From Thermoguttaceae bacterium (GTDB lineage Bacteria > Planctomycetota > Planctomycetia > Pirellulales > Thermoguttaceae), in contig JAFYVO010000181.1 of the NCBI GenBank assembly GCA_017549085.1, positions 1-11,787 of the forward strand: 11,787 nt of DNA, given 5' to 3'. The notes under the pieces were generated by a model that was given only the letters and a program-made list of their open reading frames with translations, did not search any database and was not told the origin of the DNA. Every line of letters starts with the position of its first letter. The first letter of the stretch is position 1. The translations under genes were made by a program, and so were the position numbers. Below, piece by piece: positions 5,851 through 11,787 of the stretch.

Positions 5851-7191
5851 GTTCATAAAATGCCGTTCGACAAAGCCGACGTCGGGCGTTTCGTTGGCAA
5901 ATTGGGAACTTTTGAGGATTTTTAACAGCCCCGGAACGGACGTTTTAATCCCGTCGACTTGGAATTCTTCGAGCGCGCGAATCATCGTCGCCAAGCCCTC
6001 TTCGCGAGTTTGACGGCAAACGAGGAGCTTGCCGATCATCGAGTCGTAGTGGGGGCTAACCGTGTAACCCGGGTAGACGTGCGAGTCGAAGCGGACGCCG
6101 AAACCGCCCGGGACGATCATATTCTCGATCTTGCCGGGGCTTGGGCGGAAGTTGCGCTCCGAATCCTCCGCGTTGATACGACACTCCATCGCGAAACCGA
6201 GATGCGGAACGTCCTTTTGCTCGAACGTCAGTTTTTCTCCCGCCGCGACGCGAATCTGCCATTGGACGAGGTCGATTCCGGTCGCCATCTCCGTTACCGG
6301 GTGTTCGACTTGGATGCGCGCGTTCATTTCGATGAAGTAGAAGTCGCCGTTTTTGTCGACGATGAACTCGACCGTTCCGGCGTTCGTGTAACCGGCGGTT
6401 TTCGCGAGGCGCGCGGCGGCTTCGCAAAGTTCGCGGCGGCGTTCGTCGGAAAGCGCGGGCGCCGGGGTCAACTCGACGAGTTTTTGACGGCGGCGCTGAA
6501 TCGAGCAGTCGCGTTCCCAAAGGTGGACGACGTTGCCGTGGTTGTCGGCGAGGATTTGCGCTTCGACGTGCCGCGGATTTTCGATCAGCTTTTCGAGGTA
6601 AACCGCGCCGTTGCCGAAGTTGGCGGCCGCTTCTTGCGCCGCTTCTTGAAGCGCGATTTTGAGCTGCGCGTCGTCGTAAGCCGGGCGAATCCCGCGACCG
6701 CCGCCCCCCGCCGTCGCTTTGACGAGAACCGGGTAGCCGATTTCGCGAGCGACCGCGAGCCCTTGCGCTTCGGACTCGATCAAGCCGTCGCTCCCGGGAA
6801 CCGTCGGGACGTCGCAAGCCTTGGCCAAAGCGCGAGCGGAGTTTTTGTCGCCGAGCCGCTCCATCGCTTCGACGCTCGGGCCGATGAATTCAAAACCGCA
6901 ACTGCGGCAGATTTCGGCGAAATGAGCGTTTTCGGAAAGGAAACCGTACCCCGGGTGAATCGCGTTCGCTCCGACCAATTCGGCGGCGCTGATGACGCGG
7001 TCGATTTTGAGGTAACTTTGGTTCGTCGGCGCGGGCCCGATGCAGACGGCGCGGTCGGCGAGCTGCAAGTAGCGGGCGTCGCGGTCGGCTTCGCTGTAAA
7101 CGGCGACCGATTCGACGCCGAGTTCGCGACAAGCTCGGATAACGCGGAGGGCGATTTCGCCCCGGTTGGCGATGAGAATGCGTTTAAACAT
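5848..7191 (-). CDS. accC: biotin carboxylase, acetyl-CoA carboxylase subunit
   Basis: AccC carboxylates the biotin of AccB using ATP and bicarbonate, the first half-reaction of malonyl-CoA formation in fatty acid synthesis. The 447-residue length is typical. Motifs in order: [20 protein letters not shown] at 1-20, [10 protein letters not shown] at 79-88, the ATP-grasp loop [14 protein letters not shown] at 158-171, [15 protein letters not shown] at 226-240 with Lys237 (E. coli Lys238), [15 protein letters not shown] at 288-302 with Arg292 and Glu296, and [10 protein letters not shown] at 380-389. Arg235 stands where E. coli has His236; this position varies in the family. ATG 7191 is preferred to the TTG four codons upstream because family members begin at [11 protein letters not shown]. 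It follows accB after a 156-nt gap that contains two hairpins. accA and accD are not in the window. Confidence 0.97.
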   Translation of the reverse strand: MFKRILIANRGEIALRVIRACRELGVESVAVYSEADRDARYLQLADRAVCIGPAPTNQSYLKIDRVISAAELVGANAIHPGYGFLSENAHFAEICRSCGFEFIGPSVEAMERLGDKNSARALAKACDVPTVPGSDGLIESEAQGLAVAREIGYPVLVKATAGGGGRGIRPAYDDAQLKIALQEAAQEAAANFGNGAVYLEKLIENPRHVEAQILADNHGNVVHLWERDCSIQRRRQKLVELTPAPALSDERRRELCEAAARLAKTAGYTNAGTVEFIVDKNGDFYFIEMNARIQVEHPVTEMATGIDLVQWQIRVAAGEKLTFEQKDVPHLGFAMECRINAEDSERNFRPSPGKIENMIVPGGFGVRFDSHVYPGYTVSPHYDSMIGKLLVCRQTREEGLATMIRALEEFQVDGIKTSVPGLLKILKSSQFANETPDVGFVERHFMN

Positions 7192-7261
7192 AACAAAAAT
7201 CAATCCTTAACGTCGGGAACGCGACGCGAGCGGGCGGGAAGCGAAGAACAAACCGTCGGCG

Positions 7262-7336
7262 CGCTTCGACGCGACGAACGACAAGACGTTCGAAGCGTCG
7301 GGGAGCGCAAAACGCAAACGCTTTTCGGAAAAAGCG
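7262..7336 (-). other. hairpins in the accB-accC spacer
   Basis: Two inverted repeats lie between accB and accC: CGCTTCGA/TCGAAGCG (7262-7269 and 7290-7297, 20-nt loop) and CGCTTTT/AAAAGCG (7319-7325 and 7330-7336, 4-nt loop). The second is followed on the minus strand by TTTGCGTTTTG. They could attenuate or process the accB-accC message and so set the AccB:AccC ratio; this is inference. Confidence 0.35.
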
Positions 7337-7347
7337 AAACGGCGGGA

Positions 7348-7878
7348 TTAACCGCGGACGTCGACTTTGAACAACGGGGCGCCGAACTCGACCGGGTCGC
7401 CGTTTTTGACGAGAACCGCGACGATTTTACCGGAAATTTCCGCTTGAATTTCGTTGAAAACTTTCATCGCTTCGAGAATGCAGACCGTTTTTTCCGGGCC
7501 GACGACGTCGCCGACCTTAACGAACGGCGCGGCGTCCGGGCTCGGCGAAGCGTAAAAGGTGCCGACCATCGGCGAATCGATCGTCTTCATAAACTTCGCG
7601 TCGGCGTCTTCGGCGGGCGTTTGCGGAGCGCTCGGCGCGGCGACGGGGGCGGCGACCGGAGCGACGGCGATCGGGGCCGCTTCGCAAACCGTCGGAACCG
7701 AAGCGAGAGAGCCGCGACGCAGTTGCAGACGGGCGCCGTCTTGCTCCCAATCGAGTTCCGAAACGTTGTTTTCCTTCATCAGTTCGACGAGGAAACGAAC
7801 GCCTTCGAGGTTGAAAACGCCGTCTTGCGGAGCGTTTTGCGAAGGAGTTTTCTTTTCTTTCTTTTCTTTTTCGGCCAT
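7348..7878 (-). CDS. accB: biotin carboxyl carrier protein of acetyl-CoA carboxylase
   Basis: AccB carries biotin between AccC and the carboxyltransferase AccAD. The 176-residue protein has the standard plan: a charged N-terminal segment and the helix GVRFLVELMKENNVSELDWEQ (about 26-46), an Ala/Pro-rich flexible linker (about 66-90), and a C-terminal biotinyl domain. The biotinylation motif is EAMKVFNE at 136-143, with Lys139 as the modified residue; SPMVGTFYASPSP at 102-114 is the thumb region typical of acetyl-CoA carboxylase BCCPs. The frame remains open far upstream into prmC, but ATG 7878 is the family-like start. AGGA (7891-7894) lies 12 nt before it and overlaps the TAG stop of prmC, suggesting translational coupling. 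The Lys/Glu-rich start (MAEKEKKEKK) is unusual but plausible. Confidence 0.96.
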   Translation of the reverse strand: MAEKEKKEKKTPSQNAPQDGVFNLEGVRFLVELMKENNVSELDWEQDGARLQLRRGSLASVPTVCEAAPIAVAPVAAPVAAPSAPQTPAEDADAKFMKTIDSPMVGTFYASPSPDAAPFVKVGDVVGPEKTVCILEAMKVFNEIQAEISGKIVAVLVKNGDPVEFGAPLFKVDVRG

Positions 7879-7892
7879 TTTGCGCGGCTTTC

Positions 7893-8801
7893 CTATTTTA
7901 ACGTTGCGGAAACAAATCGATCCAATTTTGCGAAATCTTGAAGAACGGCGACGTCCGTCCAACGTCCGTCGGCTTGGAAAAGGCGCGCCGTTTCGTCGGC
8001 GGTCGTCGGGCTCATTTCGACGAAAATTCTGCCGCCGCTTTTCAAATAATCGGGGGCCGTCGCGACGATGCGAGCGACGATCTCGACGCCGGTTTCGCCC
8101 CCGACGAGCGCGAGTTTCGGCTCGAAATCGCGAACCGTCGGCTCGAGCTCGGCGTACTCGGGCGCGGAAACGTAAGGCGGGTTGCTGACGACGACGTCGA
8201 AACGACGCTCCGGTTTCAGCGCGGAAAAGAGGTCGGATTCGACGAACTCGACGCGGTCGGCGACCCCGTTTTTCTCGGCGTTGCGGCGAGCGACGGTCAA
8301 CGCGGCGGAGGAAACGTCGAGCGCCGTTAAACGAGCGTTCGACAGGTTCTTCGCCAACGCGATCGCAATGCAACCGCTTCCGGTGCCGACGTCGCAGATT
8401 TCCCAAACGCGCCCGGCGTCGAACGTTCCGGCTTCGCGCGCCGCTTTGTCCGTCTTTTTGACGAGTTCGACCGTCTCCAAAACGAGCTGCTCCGTTTCCG
8501 GACGCGGAATCAACACGTCGCGATTCGTTTCGAAGTCGAGCGAGTAAAATTCTTTTTTCCCGACGAGATGCGCGACCGGTTCGCCCGTTCCGCGCCGCTT
8601 GACCAACGAACGAAAGAGCGCGCGCTCGTCGTCGTTCGGAACGGAATCGTAATTAACGTACAGGTTGACTCGGGTCGTTTTCAAGGCGCACGCCAAGAGA
8701 ATTTCGGCTTCCAAACGGGGCGAGTCCGCGCCTTTTTCGGTGAAAAACGTCGTCGTCCATTCCAACAGACGGCGCGTCGTCCAGGTTTCGCCTTGCGACA
8801 T
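7893..8801 (-). CDS. prmC: peptide chain release factor N5-glutamine methyltransferase (PrmC/HemK)
   Basis: PrmC uses S-adenosylmethionine to methylate the Gln of the GGQ motif in release factors, raising termination efficiency. The 302-residue product has the helical N-domain (about 1-90), the hinge motif LIPRPETEQLV at 97-107, SAM-binding DVGTGSGCIAIALA at 137-150, the acidic LDVSSAALTVARRN at 161-174, and the catalytic NPPY at 207-210. The C-terminal EiG..Q segment is less standard here (VEMSPTTADE at 261-270). ATG 8801 has AAGGAG (8808-8813) 6 nt upstream, the best ribosome-binding site in the window. It lies 107 nt after prfA, whose product is its substrate, and 14 nt before accB. Confidence 0.95.
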   Translation of the reverse strand: MSQGETWTTRRLLEWTTTFFTEKGADSPRLEAEILLACALKTTRVNLYVNYDSVPNDDERALFRSLVKRRGTGEPVAHLVGKKEFYSLDFETNRDVLIPRPETEQLVLETVELVKKTDKAAREAGTFDAGRVWEICDVGTGSGCIAIALAKNLSNARLTALDVSSAALTVARRNAEKNGVADRVEFVESDLFSALKPERRFDVVVSNPPYVSAPEYAELEPTVRDFEPKLALVGGETGVEIVARIVATAPDYLKSGGRIFVEMSPTTADETARLFQADGRWTDVAVLQDFAKLDRFVSATLK

Positions 8802-8908
8802 TTCCGACTCCTTCGAAAATCGTTCCGCCGTCGCGTCCGCTTGAAGAGCGCGAACGCAAACGGGAATAAGACGGCGGGTGTTTCGGTAAAAACGCTAAAT
8901 TGCGGCGA

Positions 8909-9982
8909 TTATTCGATCGTGCCGAACGAGTTGCGCAGGTCTTGGCGTTCGTAATCGAGGAGCCCTTCGATCACCGGGGAGAGGTCGCCGCCGAGGATGA
9001 CGTCCAATTTGTACAGCGTCAAGCCGATGCGGTGGTCGGTAACGCGGTTTTCCGGGAAGTTGTAGGTGCGGATGCGTTCGCTGCGGTCGCCGCTCCCGAG
9101 TTTGCTCATCCGCTCTTGCGAACGACGGGCTTGCTCTTCGGCGCGCTTTTGTTCGTAAAGTCGCGTTTTCAAAACGCGGAGCGCCTTCGCCAAGTTTTTG
9201 TGTTGGCTCTTTTCGTCTTGGCAGCTGACGACGAGACCCGTTTCAAGGTGCGTCAAGCGAATCGCGGACGCGGTTTTGTTGACGTGCTGGCCGCCCGGCC
9301 CGCTCGCGCAGAAACGGTCGACGCGATAATCGTCCGGTTTGAGGTCGATTTCGACGTCTTCCGGCTCCGCCATCACCGCGACGGTCGCCGCCGAGGTGTG
9401 GATGCGCCCCTTCGTTTCGGTTTCCGGAACCCGTTGAACGCGGTGTCCGCCGCTTTCGAATTGGAGTTCGCGGAAGCAGCCTTCGCCGTCGACGCCGCAG
9501 ACGATTTCTTTAAAACCGCCGATTTCGGTCGGGCTCATCGACATCAACTCGACTTTCCAACCGCGACCTTCGCAATAGCGTTTGTACATTTCATAAAGGT
9601 CGCGAGCGAAAAGAGCCGCTTCGTCGCCGCCGGTTCCGGCGTGAATTTCGAGAATGCAGTGCGTGCGGTTCGCGTCCGCGCCGCCGATGGTGAGGTCGAG
9701 AAGCTCGTTCCAGTAGGTTTCGCGTTCTTCGCGGAGACCCGGCAGCTCCATTTCGGCGAGTTCGCGCATTTCCGCGTCGGCGCCTTCGAGCATTTCTTTC
9801 GCTTCTTCGATTTCGGCGTTAAGCTGTTTGAAACGGCGGTATTTACCGCAGAGTTTCGTCAAAGAACCGTGTTCCCGCGCAACGGCGGCGAATCGGCTGG
9901 AGTCGGCCAAGACTTCTTGGTCGTCCATTTGGCGTTCAAGCTCTTCAAAACGAGCGAGTTTTTCGTCGAGTAATTTGCGCAT
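8909..9982 (-). CDS. prfA: peptide chain release factor 1
   Basis: RF1 recognises UAA and UAG on the ribosome and triggers peptide release. The 357-residue length is typical. The [19 protein letters not shown] stretch at 108-126, the codon-recognition PxT motif as PET at 186-188 within [19 protein letters not shown], and the catalytic GGQ at 230-232 in [19 protein letters not shown] identify it; the PxT motif separates RF1 from RF2, which carries SPF. No RF2-type frameshift site is needed or present. ATG 9982 lacks a strong ribosome-binding site. It sits downstream of rpmE, with a probable terminator between them, and upstream of prmC. Confidence 0.96.
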   Translation of the reverse strand: MRKLLDEKLARFEELERQMDDQEVLADSSRFAAVAREHGSLTKLCGKYRRFKQLNAEIEEAKEMLEGADAEMRELAEMELPGLREERETYWNELLDLTIGGADANRTHCILEIHAGTGGDEAALFARDLYEMYKRYCEGRGWKVELMSMSPTEIGGFKEIVCGVDGEGCFRELQFESGGHRVQRVPETETKGRIHTSAATVAVMAEPEDVEIDLKPDDYRVDRFCASGPGGQHVNKTASAIRLTHLETGLVVSCQDEKSQHKNLAKALRVLKTRLYEQKRAEEQARRSQERMSKLGSGDRSERIRTYNFPENRVTDHRIGLTLYKLDVILGGDLSPVIEGLLDYERQDLRNSFGTIE

Positions 9983-10030
9983 CGCGGTTCTGGCGTCGGC
10001 GTGTTAGCGGGTATTATTGATAATAAGGGC

Positions 10031-10066
10031 AAAAACAAAACGTCGGGACGCGTCGAAGCGTCCCGA
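10031..10066 (-). terminator. intrinsic terminator or attenuator between rpmE and prfA
   Basis: On the minus strand a 9-bp perfect stem TCGGGACGC/GCGTCCCGA (10066-10058 and 10051-10043) with a 6-nt loop is followed by ACGTTTTGTTTTTG. The GC stem plus U-rich tail is a classic intrinsic terminator for rpmE. Read-through would set the level of prfA and the genes behind it. Confidence 0.65.
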
Positions 10067-10090
10067 GCGATCGAGGCCGGACTAACGGAA

Positions 10091-10309
10091 TTAGGCCTTC
10101 TTTTTGCCGTAGTTGCCGGCGAACTTGTTGCGGAATTTTTCGATACGTCCCGCGGAGTCGACGAACTTGAGGCGACCGGTGTAGAACGGGTGGCACGCGT
10201 TGCAAATGTCGACTTTGAGTTCCGGTTTCGTGCTGCGCGTCATGAAGGTGTTGCCGCAACCGCAGGTAACTTTCGTTTCGACGTACTTCGGATGGATTTT
10301 TTCTTTCAT
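10091..10309 (-). CDS. rpmE: 50S ribosomal protein L31 (zinc-binding form)
   Basis: L31 is a small protein of the 50S subunit that bridges to the 30S head. The 72-residue product starts [20 protein letters not shown] and keeps the four-cysteine set Cys16, Cys18, Cys36 and Cys39 (CGC ... CNAC), so it is the zinc-containing C+ type (RpmE) and not the zinc-free paralog. [20 protein letters not shown] at 40-59 is the family core. The frame extends upstream to 10351, but ATG 10309 is the family start and follows a GAGAG stretch by about 8-10 nt. It is first in the rpmE-prfA-prmC-accB-accC series and has its own promoter and a leader of about 160 nt. Confidence 0.97.
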   Translation of the reverse strand: MKEKIHPKYVETKVTCGCGNTFMTRSTKPELKVDICNACHPFYTGRLKFVDSAGRIEKFRNKFAGNYGKKKA

Positions 10310-10697
10310 CGTAATTCTCTCTTCAAACGTTTTTCGCCGCGAGGGATACAAGCGACGGCGCGAAAGGCGCGCGACCGCCCCAGGCGAATCGAAAACACGC
10401 GTTAGGGGTTAGTTGCAACGACGGGCGCGAGGAGGCGAAACGCGACCCAACGACCGACCGTCAATCAACGGGACATTTTACCAAATTTTGACGTCTTGGC
10501 AAGGGCCGCAACAGGACGGCGGCGATAATTTTCTTGCCTCGTTCAAAATTTTCAATATTTTTAAGCGGTAATTTCAGTGAAGTTTGCGCATCTTTCCTGA
10601 ATTGCCGTTTTGTCTAAAACGCGCGGCTTGCCTATATTGTTTATTTGGAAGCGGCGCGTCGATTTTAACGGTTGGAAAGCGCGTCGCGGCGCTCGGG
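10310..10697. other. intergenic region dapB-rpmE with rpmE leader
   Basis: No gene is seen in these 388 bases. From right to left, the stretch below dapB (10503-10697) is AT-rich in places and shows no clear dapB terminator. The rpmE promoter lies at 10475-10502. The remaining ~160 nt form the rpmE leader, which contains GC-rich complementary patches such as GCGCG/CGCGC around 10357-10372. A plus-strand promoter-like pair at 10610-10638 points into dapB. Confidence 0.5.
10475..10502 (-). promoter_or_regulatory. rpmE promoter (sigma-70 type, extended -10)
   Basis: Minus-strand TTGCCA (10502-10497), 16 nt, then TAAAAT (10480-10475), 5/6 matches to both consensus hexamers. TGG directly before the -10 makes it an extended -10 as well. 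Transcription would start near 10468. Confidence 0.7.
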
Positions 10698-11492
10698 TTA
10701 GAGTTGCAGCACGTCGTTCATATCGTAAAGTCGACCCGCCGGTTGCGCGGCGAGGAACTTCGCGGCGGCAAGGGCTCCGGTCGCGTAAGCGTCGCGATTC
10801 GAGGCGCGAACGGTAACTTCGAGCGTTTCGCCGAGCACGCCGAAGACGATCGTATGTTCGCCCGGGTTGTCGCCGACGCGGATGGCGTGGTAGGCGATTT
10901 CGTTGTGCGGACGGGCGCCGGTTTTGCCGCCGCGACCGTCGCGGAAGGAGTCGATTCCCATTTCGGCGGCGATGAGGGAGCCGAATTTCAGCGCGGTGCC
11001 GCTCGGCGCGTCGACCTTATAACGGTGGTGGCGCTCGAGGATTTCGACGTCGGCGCCTTGGTCTTTCAGCGCTTTCGCCGCGATTTGCGTCAGTTTCATC
11101 GCCAAGTTGACCGACGGGCTCATGCTCGGCGAGCGGAGAACCGGAATCGTTTTCGACGCTTCGTCCAGTCGGCGAAGTTGGTCGTCGTCGGCGCCGGTCG
11201 TCGCGTAAACGAGCGCGATTTTGCGGTCGAGGCAAAGGGCGAGGAGGGCGTCGAGGGCGCGCGGGGACGAGAAATCGACGATAACGTCCGGGGTAACGTC
11301 GGCCGGGAGTTCGGACGCGATCGCGACGCCGATGTTAGCGACGCCGGCGACTTCCCCGGCGTCGCGACCGAGTTCGGGGCAGGTCGGCGCTTCGAGCGCG
11401 GCGACGATTTGCAGTTCCGGGTCGGCGGCGGCGAGCGCGACGAGGCGTTTGCCCATTTTACCGGCGGCTCCAAAAAACGCGATTTTGGTCAT
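10698..11492 (-). CDS. dapB: 4-hydroxy-tetrahydrodipicolinate reductase
   Basis: DapB reduces hydroxy-tetrahydrodipicolinate with NAD(P)H in the diaminopimelate/lysine pathway. The 264-residue product has the usual length. The Rossmann motif is GAAGKMG at 8-14; VDFSSP at 72-77 and YATTG at 96-100 line the cofactor site; ERHHRYKVDAPSGTAL at 153-168 contains the catalytic His155/His156 and Lys159 region and the substrate-binding SGTA. The usual (A/P)N(F/M)SxGVN loop is replaced by SPSMSPSVN at 121-129, losing the Asn and Gly. ATG 11492 has AAAGGA (11501-11506) 8 nt upstream. It is transcribed alone; rpmE is 388 nt downstream with its own promoter. DAP is consistent with a peptidoglycan cell wall. 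Confidence 0.95.
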   Translation of the reverse strand: MTKIAFFGAAGKMGKRLVALAAADPELQIVAALEAPTCPELGRDAGEVAGVANIGVAIASELPADVTPDVIVDFSSPRALDALLALCLDRKIALVYATTGADDDQLRRLDEASKTIPVLRSPSMSPSVNLAMKLTQIAAKALKDQGADVEILERHHRYKVDAPSGTALKFGSLIAAEMGIDSFRDGRGGKTGARPHNEIAYHAIRVGDNPGEHTIVFGVLGETLEVTVRASNRDAYATGALAAAKFLAAQPAGRLYDMNDVLQL

Positions 11493-11635
11493 TTTACGTA
11501 TCCTTTGTTTCTTGCGCGTTATTTTTATTTTGGTTATTTTCTCTATTTTGTCTCGTTGGCGAGTCGAACGGGCGTTTTCTTATAAAACGTCGATTAAGTA
11601 TAAGCGCGGCTAATGGGGCGCGGCGATCAGTCGGC
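11493..11635. other. spacer upstream of dapB
   Basis: The 143-nt spacer between the LysR fragment and dapB is A/T-rich compared with its surroundings, with an A-rich leader before dapB (T-runs on the plus strand at 11506-11558). A 6-bp inverted repeat CGTTTT/AAAACG (11573-11578 and 11584-11589) overlaps TATAAG on the minus strand, a possible -10 without a good -35. No convincing terminator for the LysR gene is visible. Confidence 0.35.
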
Positions 11636-11787
11636 TTAGTTCGGCGTTTCGTCGAGCGGTTCCGGGGGCGGGTCGGGCGGAGCGAAGGACGCGTCGGAGT
11701 TGATCAGCGCGCCGCCGAGCATTTCGATGAAGCGGGTCGTTTGCGCCGAAAAAACTTTGCGGTGTTTGTAAATGACGCCGATCGGTC
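11636..11787 (-). CDS. LysR-type transcriptional regulator, C-terminal end (runs off the right edge)
   Basis: Only the last 49 residues are present, ending at TAA 11636-11638. PIGVIYKHRKVFSAQTTRFIEML matches the closing strand and helix of the LysR substrate-binding domain, where family members read piGvvyr..r.ls.aa..Fie.l. A Pro/Glu/Asp-rich tail (PPDPPPEPLDETPN) follows the domain. The DNA-binding domain lies outside the window, so target and effector are unknown. It is on the same strand as dapB with a 143-nt gap; whether it regulates dapB cannot be said. Confidence 0.6.
   Translation of the reverse strand, partial: PIGVIYKHRKVFSAQTTRFIEMLGGALINSDASFAPPDPPPEPLDETPN

Noticed and set aside
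5959..7941. 660-codon open frame on the plus strand opposite accC and accB
   Set aside because: It is exactly antisense to two clearly identified genes, its product is Arg/Asp/Phe/Val-rich with no motif, and the host's codon choice avoids codons that would give stops on the opposite strand.
7879..8406. Upstream extension of the accB frame into prmC
   Set aside because: The frame is open but overlaps prmC in another frame, is Arg-rich, and accB family members start near MAEKEKK with a ribosome-binding site before it.
8909..9973. plus-strand open frame of over 350 codons opposite prfA
   Set aside because: Mirror of the prfA codons; no motifs.
10584..11585. 333-codon plus-strand open frame opposite dapB
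   Set aside because: Antisense to dapB, Arg/Val/Phe-rich, no start context and no domain. Only the promoter-like pair before it was kept as a finding.
1..11787. CRISPR array, tRNA/rRNA gene, insertion sequence or prophage
   Set aside because: No regularly spaced repeats, no tRNA T-loop motif, no transposase motif and no phage gene were seen on either strand; all firm genes are core chromosomal functions.

Overview
This window carries a chromosomal housekeeping region from a GC-rich, Gram-negative-type bacterium. It is most likely a member of the Planctomycetota. That assignment is an inference from the style of GyrB, FlgM and MiaA, from an FtsQ-like protein standing alone outside a division cluster, and from the strong NNC/NNG codon preference (GTC, GAC, TCG, GCG). 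No rRNA, tRNA, CRISPR array, insertion sequence or phage gene was found. Codon preference lets several antisense frames stay open for hundreds of codons, and these were set aside.

Layout from left to right. The minus strand first carries the 5' part of gyrB (1-661) behind a DciA/DUF721 gene (850-1395). A gap of about 320 bases holds a good promoter for dciA, and miaA then runs on the plus strand (1713-2696). Next comes a divergent pair: an LpoB-like lipoprotein on the minus strand (2782-3402) and an FtsQ/DivIB-like POTRA protein on the plus strand (3596-4645), with a near-consensus promoter between them. From there to the right edge every gene is on the minus strand. In transcription order these are a partial LysR-type regulator (11787-11636), dapB, rpmE, prfA, prmC, accB, accC and flgM. 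The block rpmE-prfA-prmC-accB-accC ends in a 20-bp perfect inverted repeat that starts within the accC stop codon. The 660 bases between accC and flgM contain no convincing gene.

How the genes relate. RpmE, PrfA and PrmC serve translation: ribosomal protein L31, release factor 1 and its GGQ methyltransferase. AccB and AccC are the biotin carrier and biotin carboxylase of acetyl-CoA carboxylase; accB follows prmC by 14 nt, and its ribosome-binding site overlaps the prmC stop codon. DapB makes the precursor of lysine and diaminopimelate. DapB, the LpoB-like lipoprotein and the FtsQ-like protein all touch peptidoglycan synthesis or division. FlgM implies that the organism has flagella and a sigma-28 switch, although no other flagellar gene is present.

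I do not see a new multi-gene system. The observations most worth checking are the divergent LpoB-like/FtsQ-like pair, the long untranslated leader of rpmE, the sigma-54-like element at flgM, and the promoter-bearing gene-free stretch upstream of flgM.
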